Program-made: the position numbers and the translations under genes
The notes under the pieces: generated by a model
The model's input: the letters and a program-made list of their open reading frames with translations, nothing else
Told to the model about the DNA's origin: nothing
Databases searched by the model: none
Source: Ignavibacteriaceae bacterium
GTDB lineage: Bacteria; Bacteroidota; Ignavibacteria; Ignavibacteriales; Ignavibacteriaceae
NCBI GenBank assembly: GCA_014879635.1
Contig: JACSRR010000460.1
Coordinates: 1 to 33,568, forward strand
Direction: 5' to 3'
Length of the DNA: 33,568 nt
In this document: piece after piece, positions 1-9,511 of the stretch
How positions within the stretch are numbered: the stretch's first letter is position 1
How the letters are laid out: every line of letters starts with the position of its first letter

Positions 1-4
1 TCCG

Positions 5-37
5 TCGTCGGCAGCGTCAGATGTGTATAAGAGACAG
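5..37 (+). other. Illumina Nextera Read-1 transposase adapter (TCGTCGGCAGCGTCAGATGTGTATAAGAGACAG); non-biological
   Basis: Exact 33-nt match to the known Nextera adapter, including the 19-bp Tn5 mosaic end AGATGTGTATAAGAGACAG, at the extreme window start. Confidence 0.98.
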
Positions 38-527
38 ACACAGGCTATTTTGCCAAGAATTTTGGAATCAACGGATAATCAAAATAACGCTTATTTAGTT
101 CTAATACGCTTAATAGTGCTTATCCTCACAACTTTTACTCAAAAAGAGAGTCATAAAGCACTCCTAATGCTCAGTATAAATAGAAATTTAGTTTTCCGGT
201 ATGCTGTTAAAAAATTAGGTGTGTAGAGAGTTAGATAAACCCGGTTTCAAATGTTGGTGAATTATTAAAAAAAGAGGAAGATTTTGCGGGTAAAGATTGT
301 CTAAATTAAGATTTATATGTCAGAGAGTAGATTAAATTGAAGGATTGGAGAATTACTTCTATTTTTCATGCAAATTTTCAGTCTAATATTTAGTTAATTT
401 TATTAAATTGAGATACCAAGTTCTATTCACTTTTCAAAGCACTAATTATTTACGGTTAAATGCAGCAAATAAATATTTGACTATGTTGCTGTTATTTTTT
501 ACATTTCATGTTTGACTTTTTAATTAT

Positions 528-1031
528 ATGAAGATAAAGATATCAAATTTGAGCCCGGGGATCCACGAGCTCAGTTATGACGGAGAAGTTAAAGAAATAG
601 GTTTAGGCGAGCCTTTTAAGGGGTTTTACCTCCTTAATATTAAGATTGATAAGGCAAGCCACCAGGTGGTTTTATATGCAGACATTGAACTTACCGCACA
701 TTTTTGTTGTGACAGATGCGCTGCCGAATTTGATTCTAATATTAAAACCGGTTTTGAAATGGTTTATATTTTTGAATCTCCGCCTGATTATTACGATGAT
801 ACTACGGTTCAATATATCCCGCTTGAAACGGATAAAATTGATATCTCAAAGGAAATTTACGACTATACTTATTTAAGTATTCCTATGAGAATTTTGTGTA
901 AAGAAGATTGCAAAGGCTTATGCCTTAAATGCGGAACCGACTTAAACGAAAATTCATGCTCTTGCGAAAATGAAGAAGTAGATCCGAGATGGTTACCGCT
1001 AATGAAATTAAAAAAAGATTCAGATAATTAA
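528..1031 (+). CDS. YceD/DUF177 family protein
   Basis: ORF of 167 aa directly upstream of rpmF. Conserved CDRC and C-terminal CKGLCLKCGTDLN...C.C...DPRW..L motif typical of DUF177. Confidence 0.9.
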   Translation: MKIKISNLSPGIHELSYDGEVKEIGLGEPFKGFYLLNIKIDKASHQVVLYADIELTAHFCCDRCAAEFDSNIKTGFEMVYIFESPPDYYDDTTVQYIPLETDKIDISKEIYDYTYLSIPMRILCKEDCKGLCLKCGTDLNENSCSCENEEVDPRWLPLMKLKKDSDN

Positions 1032-1046
1032 TTAAACGGAAATACT

Positions 1047-1226
1047 ATGCCAAATCCTAAACGCAGAATGTCTAAAACACGCACTGCAAAAAGAAGAACT
1101 CACTATAAAGCTTCGGCTACACCTGTATCTACATGCTCAAATTGTGGTGAAGTGAAGCTCCAACATCATGTTTGCGATTCATGTGGTCAATACAATGACC
1201 GTACAATGCTTATTCCTAAAAAATAA
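1047..1226 (+). CDS. rpmF: 50S ribosomal protein L32
   Basis: Read by eye; below the ORF-track length cutoff. MPNPKRRMSKTRTAKRRTHYKASATPVSTCSNCGEVKLQHHVCDSCGQYNDRTMLIPKK, 59 aa, CxxC...CxxC zinc ribbon, between DUF177 and plsX. Confidence 0.96.
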   Translation: MPNPKRRMSKTRTAKRRTHYKASATPVSTCSNCGEVKLQHHVCDSCGQYNDRTMLIPKK

Positions 1227-1239
1227 CTAAATTTAATAT

Positions 1240-2292
1240 ATGAGCAGTTCGCCTAATTCCGTCTGTCGCGTTGTTTTAGACGCAATGGGAGGAGATTACG
1301 CTCCAAAAAATGTTTTAATCGGAGCCGCAATGGCTCTGAAAGAAACAAATAATTTGGATTTAATATTGGTGGGAGATAAAGCTCAAATTATAAAAGTTGC
1401 TTCAGAGAACGGTCTTACTTTTCCCGAAGATAAAATTGTGCATACTACGCAAGTTATCGAGATGACTGAATCTCCTGCAGAGGCAGTGAGAGCAAAAACT
1501 GATTCTTCGATTGTGGTAGGCTCATATATGGTTCGAGAAGGTAAGGCAGATGCCTTTGTAAGTGCAGGGCACACGGGTGCTATGATGACTGCCTCTACTC
1601 TTATTATGGGTAGAATCAAAGGTGTTGAACGCCCTACTATTGGTACTCTAATGCCTTGTGTAGGTGGCGTTTGCGGTATTTTTGACGCAGGTGCCAATGT
1701 TGATTCAAAACCAAAACATTTAGTTGAGCACGCAATTTTAGGCTCCCTTTTTATGGAAGAAATTCGTGGGATTAATAGGCCCAGAGTTGGTGTTTTAAGT
1801 ATTGGTGAAGAAGAGAATAAAGGAAACGAAGTTTCGAAGAAAACTTATGAAATGCTAAAATCGGTTAAGGATATTAATTTTGTCGGAAATGTTGAAGGCA
1901 AAGATATTCTTAAAGGAAATGTTGATGTTGTTGTTTGCGATGGTTTTGTAGGTAATATTGTCTTAAAATTTGCCGAAGGCGTAATAATCCTTCTCAAACA
2001 TCTTTTTAAAGATTATGCCTCTAAATCACTTATGAATAAGATAAAAATGGGTCTGCTAAGGAGTTCGTTAAAAGATATATTTTCAGTTTTAAATTACGAA
2101 ACTTACGGCGGTGTACCACTTTTAGGAGTTAAAGGAATTTCGATAATAGGGCACGGTTCTTCTTCGCCTTTAGCAATAAAAAATATGATTTTACAAGCTG
2201 AAAAAATGCACAAGTCAGATTTGGTTTTGAAAACTTCAAACTCACTCAAAGAATTTGTAGCTAATTTTCCAAAAGGAACAGAAAATGAATAA
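1240..2292 (+). CDS. plsX: phosphate acyltransferase PlsX
   Basis: VVLDAMGGDYAPKN N-terminus, SAGHTGAMM, CDGFVGNI..K motifs; rpmF-plsX-fabH synteny. Confidence 0.96.
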   Translation: MSSSPNSVCRVVLDAMGGDYAPKNVLIGAAMALKETNNLDLILVGDKAQIIKVASENGLTFPEDKIVHTTQVIEMTESPAEAVRAKTDSSIVVGSYMVREGKADAFVSAGHTGAMMTASTLIMGRIKGVERPTIGTLMPCVGGVCGIFDAGANVDSKPKHLVEHAILGSLFMEEIRGINRPRVGVLSIGEEENKGNEVSKKTYEMLKSVKDINFVGNVEGKDILKGNVDVVVCDGFVGNIVLKFAEGVIILLKHLFKDYASKSLMNKIKMGLLRSSLKDIFSVLNYETYGGVPLLGVKGISIIGHGSSSPLAIKNMILQAEKMHKSDLVLKTSNSLKEFVANFPKGTENE

Positions 2293-3295
2293 TAATAAGA
2301 AGTTTAACGCGGTTATAACAGGGATTGGAATGTATGTTCCCGAAAAAGTACTTACTAATCAAGATTTTGTAGATATTTATGGATTAGAAACTTCTGATGA
2401 ATGGATTACTTCTAGAACCGGAATTAAAGAAAGAAGAATTTTAGAACACGGAGCAACGAGCGATTTAGCAGCCGGAGCAGCCAAAGATTTACTTGCTCAT
2501 TCTAAAGTTAAAGCTGAAGAAATTGATTGTATTATAGTTGCTACCGTAACTCCCGATATGATGTTTCCCGCTACTGCCTGTATTGTTCAGCACAAGATTG
2601 GTGCAACAAATGCTTGGGGTTTTGACCTTGAAGCTGCTTGCTCAGGCTTTCTTTTTGCACTTCAAACGGGTGCGTCTATTGTTGAAAGCGGCAGATATAA
2701 AAAAGTTTTAGTTATCGGTGCCGATAAAATGAGCACTATTGTTGATTACACCGATAGAAATAATTGCATTTTGTTTGGCGATGCCGCATCGGCTGTTTTG
2801 TTAGAACCCGGTGATGATTTAGAGTATGGAATTGTTGATTCTGTTCTCAAAGTTGACGGCTCGGGTTCTCCTTACTTGCACATGAAAGCAGGCGGAAGTC
2901 TTAATCCTCCCTCAATTGAAACAGTTACCAATAAAATGCACTATCTGTATCAAGAAGGGAAAACAGTTTTCAAATATGCTGTTACCGGTATGGCTGATAT
3001 TTCTGTTGAAATTATGGAAAGAAATAATCTTAAAGCTGACGATATTACATATTTAATTCCGCACCAAGCAAATTTAAGAATTATTGATGCAACGGCAGAA
3101 AGAATGGGTTTAACCCGCGAAAAAGTTACTATAAATATCGATAGATACGGTAATACTACTGCCGCTACAATCCCAATGTGTATGTGTGAATATTACAGAG
3201 CCGGCAAAATTAAAAAAGGGGATAATCTTATTCTCTCGGCTTTCGGTGCAGGATATACTTGGGGTGCAACCTATGTTAAATGGAGCATCGATTAA
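2285..3295 (+). CDS. fabH: 3-oxoacyl-ACP synthase III (FabH)
   Basis: EACSGFLFAL active-site Cys, IPHQANLRI, GNTTAATIP motifs. Overlaps plsX by 8 nt. Confidence 0.96.
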   Translation: MNNNKKFNAVITGIGMYVPEKVLTNQDFVDIYGLETSDEWITSRTGIKERRILEHGATSDLAAGAAKDLLAHSKVKAEEIDCIIVATVTPDMMFPATACIVQHKIGATNAWGFDLEAACSGFLFALQTGASIVESGRYKKVLVIGADKMSTIVDYTDRNNCILFGDAASAVLLEPGDDLEYGIVDSVLKVDGSGSPYLHMKAGGSLNPPSIETVTNKMHYLYQEGKTVFKYAVTGMADISVEIMERNNLKADDITYLIPHQANLRIIDATAERMGLTREKVTINIDRYGNTTAATIPMCMCEYYRAGKIKKGDNLILSAFGAGYTWGATYVKWSID

Positions 3296-4209
3296 TGGGT
3301 AAGAGAGCGTTTCTTTTCCCCGGTCAAGGTTCTCAATTTGTCGGAATGGCTAAAGACCTTTTCGATAATTCTGTTGAAGCGAAAGAAATGATTAAAACTG
3401 CAGACGGTGCTATTGGTGCAAATCTTTCGCATATAATGTTTTACGGTCCCGAAGAAGAATTAAAACAAACCGAAAATACACAACCCGCTATTTTTATTCA
3501 TTCTGTGGTGTTAAATAGTTTGATCAGAACTTTGGATTGCAAAGGGGCTGCAGGGCATTCACTCGGAGAGTACTCTGCATTAGTTGCTGCCGGTGCAATG
3601 CAATATTTTGATGCTATTAATCTTGTCAGATTTCGCGGTAAAGCTATGCAGCAAGCCGGAATAGATAATCCCGGTACAATGGCTGCGGTTATCGGTTTAT
3701 CTGCAGAAGCAATTGAAGAAGTCTGTAAAAAAGCATCGTCAGAAGGAATTGTTCAGCCTGCTAATTTTAACTCGCCCGGTCAAATTGTTGTTTCCGGAAG
3801 TATTAACGGAGTTAGAAAAGCAATGGAAATTGCTAAAGAATCGGGCGCAAAATTGGTTAAAGAGTTGGTTGTTTCAGGTGCATTTCACTCTCCTCTAATG
3901 CAACCCGCAAAAGATAAATTGGCTGTGGAATTAGAAAAGGCTAACATTTACGATGCAAGATTTCCCGTTTACGCAAATGTTACCGCCAAGCCGGTCACTT
4001 CAAAAGATGAAATTAGAAAATTATTATTAGAACAAGTAACTTTACCCGTTAGATGGGAAGAAACTATCCTCAATATGGTAAACGACGGATTTGACGAGTT
4101 TTACGAAATTGGTCCCGGTAGCGTACTTCAAGGATTAGTGAAACGAATAGTACCCGGTGTAAAAGTTTCTTGCATAGATTCTTACCAAAAAGTTAGCGAA
4201 TTTCTTTAA
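3295..4209 (+). CDS. fabD: malonyl-CoA:ACP transacylase (FabD)
   Basis: FLFPGQGSQ, AGHSLGEYSAL, VSGAFHSPLM. Likely start ATG 3295 overlaps the fabH stop (TAATG); the track start at 3280 is a 5-codon extension. Confidence 0.96.
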   Translation: MGKRAFLFPGQGSQFVGMAKDLFDNSVEAKEMIKTADGAIGANLSHIMFYGPEEELKQTENTQPAIFIHSVVLNSLIRTLDCKGAAGHSLGEYSALVAAGAMQYFDAINLVRFRGKAMQQAGIDNPGTMAAVIGLSAEAIEEVCKKASSEGIVQPANFNSPGQIVVSGSINGVRKAMEIAKESGAKLVKELVVSGAFHSPLMQPAKDKLAVELEKANIYDARFPVYANVTAKPVTSKDEIRKLLLEQVTLPVRWEETILNMVNDGFDEFYEIGPGSVLQGLVKRIVPGVKVSCIDSYQKVSEFL

Positions 4210-4287
4210 TTATTTACTTTAGGGTTTATATCTTAGAGTTTTAATTTTAATTATTTATTATTTTTGTATTAAATAAATATTAATAAA

Positions 4288-5025
4288 ATGATCAATTTAG
4301 AAGGTAAAAGAGCCTTAGTTACAGGCGGTTCAAGAGGTATCGGAAAAGCTATTGTACTAAAGTTATGTGCTTTAGGTTGCAATGTTGTTTTTACTTACGC
4401 TTCAAATGAAGAAGCTGCTTTATTAACCGAAAATGAATCGGGAAATAAAGCTAAAGGAATCAAAGCCGATGCAGGTTCTTTTGAAGATGCTAAAACGAGT
4501 TTTGATTTTGCAATTTCACATTTAGGCGGATTGGATATATTGGTAAACAACGCCGGTATAACCCGTGATAATTTGATAATGCGAATGAACGAAGAAGAGT
4601 TTGATTCTGTTATAACTGCAAATTTAAAATCTGTATTCAACTACTCAAAATTAGCAGTTTCGCCTATGATGTCTCAAAGAAAAGGGAGTATCATAAACAT
4701 AACATCAGTTGTAGGGATAACGGGAAATGCGGGTCAATCAAATTATGCCGCTTCAAAAGCAGGTGTAGCAGGTTTTACAAAAAGTCTTGCAAAAGAAGTT
4801 GCTTCCCGTAATATTACGGTTAATGCAATTGCCCCCGGATTTATATCAACAGATATGACCGGAAAATTAAAAGAGAACCAAAAAGAAGTATTAATGTCGC
4901 TAATTCCGCTTAAAAAATTCGGTGAACCTGAATATATAGCAGATGCAGTAGCCTTCTTAGCTTCCGATTCTGCAAAGTATATAACCGGGCAGATTCTAAG
5001 CGTAGATGGCGGAATGACAATGTAA
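4288..5025 (+). CDS. fabG: 3-oxoacyl-ACP reductase (FabG)
   Basis: TGGSRGIGKAI, NNAGITRDNL, YAASKAGVAGFTK, ITGQ.L.VDGGM.M. Confidence 0.96.
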   Translation: MINLEGKRALVTGGSRGIGKAIVLKLCALGCNVVFTYASNEEAALLTENESGNKAKGIKADAGSFEDAKTSFDFAISHLGGLDILVNNAGITRDNLIMRMNEEEFDSVITANLKSVFNYSKLAVSPMMSQRKGSIINITSVVGITGNAGQSNYAASKAGVAGFTKSLAKEVASRNITVNAIAPGFISTDMTGKLKENQKEVLMSLIPLKKFGEPEYIADAVAFLASDSAKYITGQILSVDGGMTM

Positions 5026-5068
5026 TGTATTTAACTTATTAAATAACTAAACCAATCAGGAGTATAAC

Positions 5069-5305
5069 ATGGATATCGCAACCGAAGTAAAAGAAATCAT
5101 CCTTACCAGATGTGACTCTGACTATGCGTCAAAAGTAACAATGGATGCTAAATTTCAAGAAGACCTCGGATTTGATTCTTTGGATATCGTTGAATTGATA
5201 ATGGACTTTGAAAAAAAGTTTAACATCAAATTTGATCAAGATGAAGAAGGAAACATTCGCACCGTAGGCGATGCAGTTAAATATATCGAAAGTTTAAAAA
5301 AATAA
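5069..5305 (+). CDS. acpP: acyl carrier protein
   Basis: 78 aa acidic protein with LGFDSLDIVELIMDFEKKF (4'-phosphopantetheine Ser); an AGGAG-like SD precedes the ATG. Confidence 0.97.
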   Translation: MDIATEVKEIILTRCDSDYASKVTMDAKFQEDLGFDSLDIVELIMDFEKKFNIKFDQDEEGNIRTVGDAVKYIESLKK

Positions 5306-5331
5306 TTTCGATTTTCTGCACAAGCAATTTT

Positions 5332-5358
5332 ACCCCGGTTTTTTTTTACGACCGGGGT
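5332..5358 (+). terminator. GC-rich hairpin in the acpP-fabF gap; possible attenuator or processing site
   Basis: ACCCCGGT (5332-5339), T-rich 11-nt loop, ACCGGGGT (5351-5358): perfect 8-bp stem without a strong downstream T-run. Confidence 0.5.
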
Positions 5359-5407
5359 TGTCCTATTATTAATACACAACACAGCACTGCTGTTAAGGTA
5401 ATTCAGA

Positions 5408-6649
5408 ATGAGTAAAAGAAGAGTTGTAATTTCCGGCATGGGGGCTATTACTCCTATCGGCAACACAGTTGATGAATTTTGGAGCGGACTAATCTCCGGG
5501 AAAAACGGAGTTGCACCTATAACTAAATTCGATACAACGCACTTTAATACGAAGTTTGCAGCCGAAGTTAAAAACTTCAATCCTGAGCTCTACCTTACAG
5601 CTAAAGATGTGAGAAGAATTGACCCTTTCACTGTTTTTGCAATTTCAACCGCTCAACAAGCCATTGATGATTCTGCAATAGACCTTAAAAATGTTGATTT
5701 AGAACGGTTCGGAGTTGTTTACGGTAGCGGAATAGGTGGTATAAAGAGCCTTGAATCGCAATCTTTCGATTATTTTAATGCCAAAACCCCGCAAGTTTTA
5801 AGTCCCTTTTTTGTTACTATGATGATTGCCGATATTGCCGCAGGGCAAATTTCAATCAGATTTGGTTTAAAAGGACCCAACTATTCAACTACTTCAGCTT
5901 GTGCCACTTCATCGCATTCAATTGCCGATGCCTTTATGTTAATTCAAAGAGGTAACGCCGATTTAATGCTATGCGGCGGTTCTGAAGCTTGTATCACTGA
6001 ACTTGCAATTGGCGGATTTAATGCAATGAGAGCACTTTCTACCTGGAATGACAGGTATCTTGAGGCTTCAAGACCGTTTGATAAAGATAGAAACGGGTTT
6101 GTAATGGGCGAAGGCTCTGCCACTCTTTTGCTCGAAGAATATGATCACGCTGTAGCAAGGGGCGCAAAAATTTACGCAGAAATTGCTGGGATCGGTTTAA
6201 CCGCCGATGCACACCATATTACTGCTCCCGACCCCGAAGGTTACGGTGCCGTCAGGTCAATGAGAGAATGTTTAAGAGATTCCGGTTTACCAGAAACCGA
6301 TGTAAATTATATCAACGCACACGGTACTTCAACTGTCTTAAATGATATTACCGAAACTAAGGCTATTAAAACTGCTTTGGGCAACCATGCCTATAATATT
6401 ACCGTAACATCTGTAAAATCTATGACAGGGCATTTATTGGGTGCCGCAGGCGCAATTGAAGCTGTAGCAACTATTCTTTCAGTGAAAAATGATTTGATTC
6501 CGCCAACTATTAATCTTGACGAGCCTGACCCTCTTTGCGATTTATTCTACAGCCCCAAAAAGGCAACCGAGTCTAAAGTGAATGTTGCTATAAGCAATAC
6601 TTTCGGTTTTGGCGGACATAACGCATCGCTATTATTTAAAAAACTGTAA
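5408..6649 (+). CDS. fabF: 3-oxoacyl-ACP synthase II (FabF)
   Basis: VVISGMGAITPIGN, TSACATSSHSI, NAHGTSTVLND, SVKSMTGHLLGAAG, NTFGFGGHNASL. Confidence 0.97.
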   Translation: MSKRRVVISGMGAITPIGNTVDEFWSGLISGKNGVAPITKFDTTHFNTKFAAEVKNFNPELYLTAKDVRRIDPFTVFAISTAQQAIDDSAIDLKNVDLERFGVVYGSGIGGIKSLESQSFDYFNAKTPQVLSPFFVTMMIADIAAGQISIRFGLKGPNYSTTSACATSSHSIADAFMLIQRGNADLMLCGGSEACITELAIGGFNAMRALSTWNDRYLEASRPFDKDRNGFVMGEGSATLLLEEYDHAVARGAKIYAEIAGIGLTADAHHITAPDPEGYGAVRSMRECLRDSGLPETDVNYINAHGTSTVLNDITETKAIKTALGNHAYNITVTSVKSMTGHLLGAAGAIEAVATILSVKNDLIPPTINLDEPDPLCDLFYSPKKATESKVNVAISNTFGFGGHNASLLFKKL

Positions 6650-6657
6650 GGATTTTT

Positions 6658-7428
6658 GTGTTTGAAATTGTCCGGGATTATTTTAAAAGGTTAGCAACCC
6701 GGCGTCTTCTTAAAAAGAAGAGTTTTAAGGAGCTTGAAAAGTTACTTGGTCATAAAATTAATAACACCAATCTTTTTATTGAAGCTCTCACACACCGGTC
6801 AATATTAGACGGTTCCAAATTCATGGTCTCTAACGAGAGACTCGAATATCTCGGAGATGCAGTATTAGGTTTAGTAATTGCCGAACATCTTTTTAAAAGT
6901 TTCCCCGGTTTTAATGAGGGAAATTTAACAAAAATGCGTTCTAATTTGGTAAATCGTAATACACTTTACGATGTTGCAGTTAAAATTAACCTTTCTCAAC
7001 ACCTCTTTATACAAAAAGAACTTCTTAATCCGGAGAATGCGGGCTTAAAAACTATTCTTGCAGATGCTTTTGAATCGTTGGTAGGAGCAATATATTTAGA
7101 ATTTGGTTTTAATGCCAGTAAGCAATTTATCGGAAAACATATTCTGAGCCCTACACTTGAAAAAGGTCTTCATTTAGTTGATGAAAATTATAAAAGTCAA
7201 TTGTTAGAGTTAATCCAAAAACACAAGCTTGAACAACCAAGATATTTAGTTGTTAACGAAGAAGGTCCGGAACATGACCGTACTTTCACGATTTGTGTTT
7301 CAATAGGCACACAGATTTTTGGTGAAGGCAGGGGTAGAAATAAAAAATCTGCCGAACAACTTGCAGCTAAGTCAACTCTTGAAAAACTTAACATTTTGAT
7401 GAATTCAGGCGAATATCCTCTCAGATAA
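6658..7428 (+). CDS. rnc: ribonuclease III
   Basis: NERLEYLGDAVLGLV signature, N-terminal RNase III domain plus C-terminal dsRBD (GRGRNKKSAEQLAA); GTG start 8 nt after fabF. Confidence 0.95.
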   Translation: MFEIVRDYFKRLATRRLLKKKSFKELEKLLGHKINNTNLFIEALTHRSILDGSKFMVSNERLEYLGDAVLGLVIAEHLFKSFPGFNEGNLTKMRSNLVNRNTLYDVAVKINLSQHLFIQKELLNPENAGLKTILADAFESLVGAIYLEFGFNASKQFIGKHILSPTLEKGLHLVDENYKSQLLELIQKHKLEQPRYLVVNEEGPEHDRTFTICVSIGTQIFGEGRGRNKKSAEQLAAKSTLEKLNILMNSGEYPLR

Positions 7429-7511
7429 TTGTTATCTTTAACAATCAAATTTTTATCCTGTTTTCAGGGTAGATATTAATCACAACTCATAATTTACGAA
7501 ATTAAAATTTT

Positions 7512-8042
7512 ATGTTGATTCTCGGTATAGACCCCGGTACTATTAAATGCGGTTACGGATGTATTGAATATTTGAGCAATACCGTAAAGCTGATAGATTC
7601 GGGAGTTATTAAAATCCCTTCGGGAATTACGATGCCCGAGAAAATAGGTATAATTTTTCGTGAAATTAAAATCAAAATAATAGAGCACAAACCTGGTCAA
7701 ATAGCTGTTGAAACCTCTTTTTTCGGAAGGAATATTCAGTCTGCTTTGAAACTTGGCTATGCAAGAGGTGCTGCTATTGCCGCAGCAGCAGATACTTTGA
7801 TACCTGTCTTTGAATACAGCCCGAGAGAAATTAAGAAAGCAGTGACAGGCAGGGGCGGTGCGGCAAAAGAACAAGTTAGTTATATGGTGAAACTGCTTAC
7901 TAATACCCCTGAAGAGTTGATTATTGACGAGAGTGACGCCATTGCTACGGCTATTTGTCACGCTTTTTCTACACGAAAGGGGACAGGTTCTGCCAAAAGT
8001 TGGAAAGATTTTGTAAAATTAAATCCCGGGAAAATTGTTTAA
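7512..8042 (+). CDS. ruvC: Holliday junction resolvase RuvC
   Basis: ILGIDPGTIKCGYG, VETSFFGRNIQSALKLG, DAIATAICHA. Confidence 0.95.
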   Translation: MLILGIDPGTIKCGYGCIEYLSNTVKLIDSGVIKIPSGITMPEKIGIIFREIKIKIIEHKPGQIAVETSFFGRNIQSALKLGYARGAAIAAAADTLIPVFEYSPREIKKAVTGRGGAAKEQVSYMVKLLTNTPEELIIDESDAIATAICHAFSTRKGTGSAKSWKDFVKLNPGKIV

Positions 8043-8623
8043 TGATTGGTTATCTTACCGGCAAAATTGCGAACTTAAAGCCTACATTGTTAATTCTTGA
8101 TGTAAACGGCGTTGGATATGAAGTAAATATCACAATTAACACTTACGATAAAATATCGGGTCAAACTGTTGTTTCGCTTTACATAGTAACAATAGTAAGA
8201 GAAGATTCTATAACATTGTTCGGTTTTTTTTCTGAGCCGGAAAAAGAGATGTTCAAACTTTTAATTTCTGTTTCCGGAATAGGACCTAAATCGGCGCAGA
8301 GTATTTTATCCGGAATTAGGGTAGAAGATCTTAGAGATGCAATTATCAGAGGTGACATTTCAAGATTAGTTACTGCTCCGGGAATAGGTAAAAAAACAGC
8401 AGAAAGAGTAATTTTAGAATTAAGAAATAAAGCCGGCGATATTAAAACAAGCGGTACCGCTGCACCGGTGGGAGGTTTCAGGTCAGAAGCTATAGCTGCC
8501 CTTGTTACACTTGGCTACAATCAAAGGAATGCCGAAAAAACTGTATCCGATTTGTTAGATTCAAAGCCGGATTTGAGCTTAGAAGAATTGATAAAAGCTG
8601 CATTAAAGAAATTTTCAGGTTAA
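8042..8623 (+). CDS. ruvA: Holliday junction branch migration protein RuvA
   Basis: MIGYLTGKIANLKPTLLILDVNGVGYEV; HhH motifs VSGIGPKSAQSIL and APGIGKKTAERVILEL. ATG 8042 overlaps the ruvC TAA by 1 nt; the track start at 7955 is out-of-frame read-through of ruvC. Confidence 0.95.
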   Translation: MIGYLTGKIANLKPTLLILDVNGVGYEVNITINTYDKISGQTVVSLYIVTIVREDSITLFGFFSEPEKEMFKLLISVSGIGPKSAQSILSGIRVEDLRDAIIRGDISRLVTAPGIGKKTAERVILELRNKAGDIKTSGTAAPVGGFRSEAIAALVTLGYNQRNAEKTVSDLLDSKPDLSLEELIKAALKKFSG

Positions 8624-8626
8624 TAA

Positions 8627-8654
8627 AAAAGCCCGCTTAAAAGCGGGCATTAAC
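8627..8654 (-). terminator. intrinsic terminator downstream of the DUF805 gene (may also serve ruvA convergently)
   Basis: GCCCGCTTAAAAGCGGGC stem at 8631-8648; minus strand is followed by TTTTTTATTA. The 28-nt core is identical to 9512-9539. Confidence 0.8.
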
Positions 8655-8679
8655 AAATATATATAGAGGGATTAAGAAA

Positions 8680-9045
8680 TTAGTACGCCGGCATTTCTGA
8701 TGAACCACCCTTAGGGTCAGATCCGAACGCATTTTCTCCTCTTTGACCTTCGGTTGCCATTAATATAATCAACCAAATACCACCGATAAACGGAACTAAA
8801 GCAATTAGAATCCATATACCCGGTTTACCGATATCATGAAGTCTTCTTATAGCTACAGCAATACCCGGTACTAATGTTGCCAAAGAATAGAGAATAACCA
8901 AAAAGCCCAATCCTGTAACCGCATCTAACACTCCTGCAGCAACTGCAAAAATGATATTAAAAAGAGTGAACATCCAATACTCTTTTCTTCTTGCCCTTCC
9001 TTCAAAGTTGGCGTAGTTTTGCATGCACTTGACATACCATTCCAT
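8680..9045 (-). CDS. DUF805 domain membrane protein
   Basis: FEGRARRKEYWMFTLFN and AIAVRRLHDIGK-like segments (here VPGIAVAIRRLHDIGKPG); several TM helices. Confidence 0.92.
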   Translation of the reverse strand: MEWYVKCMQNYANFEGRARRKEYWMFTLFNIIFAVAAGVLDAVTGLGFLVILYSLATLVPGIAVAIRRLHDIGKPGIWILIALVPFIGGIWLIILMATEGQRGENAFGSDPKGGSSEMPAY

Positions 9046-9511
9046 AAATGTATCTCCTTTGATTTCCTACTCTTATGGATTTTCGGTTACTCCCCGTTTT
9101 TTAGTGTGGTATTCGGCTCCACTTAATTAAAAAAGTAAACTCTAAGATTAAATAAGGCGGTTTTTAGAATTTACTGTATTAATTGTTTTAGAATCAATTT
9201 TAAAAGAGATAGTTTTTTATGGTTTTAGGTTGTAAATAAATTTTTGATTTAGTGCAACAAGAATGAAAAAACATATTTACATTAAACTAAAATACAAATG
9301 TTTTTTGTAATCAAACAATAAAAAAAATTAATTTTTTAGGAAATAAAATTTGAAAATAAAGGCGTGATATAGTTTTATAGAGAAAACTGCGAATTATTTT
9401 TTTATGGGTTTTGAAAAAAATGAGTTTAGATTAGCTCGTAATAGATAAATTTTTTGAGTCTATATTAATACAACATTCCAATATTACCTTATAAGATGAG
9501 TTTTCAAATTT

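Noticed and set aside
23-226. 67-aa ORF on + strand
   Set aside because: Its start codon and first codons (GTG TAT AAG AGA CAG) lie in the Nextera adapter; the remainder has no recognisable family.
1383-1697. 104-aa minus-strand ORF
   Set aside because: Fully antisense to plsX, low-complexity codon shadow.
1240-6649. Fatty-acid gene cluster as a secondary-metabolite pathway
   Set aside because: Each gene is a standard primary-metabolism Fab component in the canonical rpmF-plsX-fab order; no tailoring enzymes present.
7429-7444. TTGTTA-TCTT-TAACAA hairpin after rnc
   Set aside because: AT-only-rich 6-bp stem with weak following T-run; too weak to call a terminator.
7494-7961. 155-aa minus-strand ORF
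   Set aside because: Antisense to ruvC, which has unambiguous motifs.
9046-9511. Long AT-rich gap as a possible ncRNA locus
   Set aside because: No recognisable tRNA, riboswitch or strong conserved-looking fold; only low-complexity A/T runs visible.
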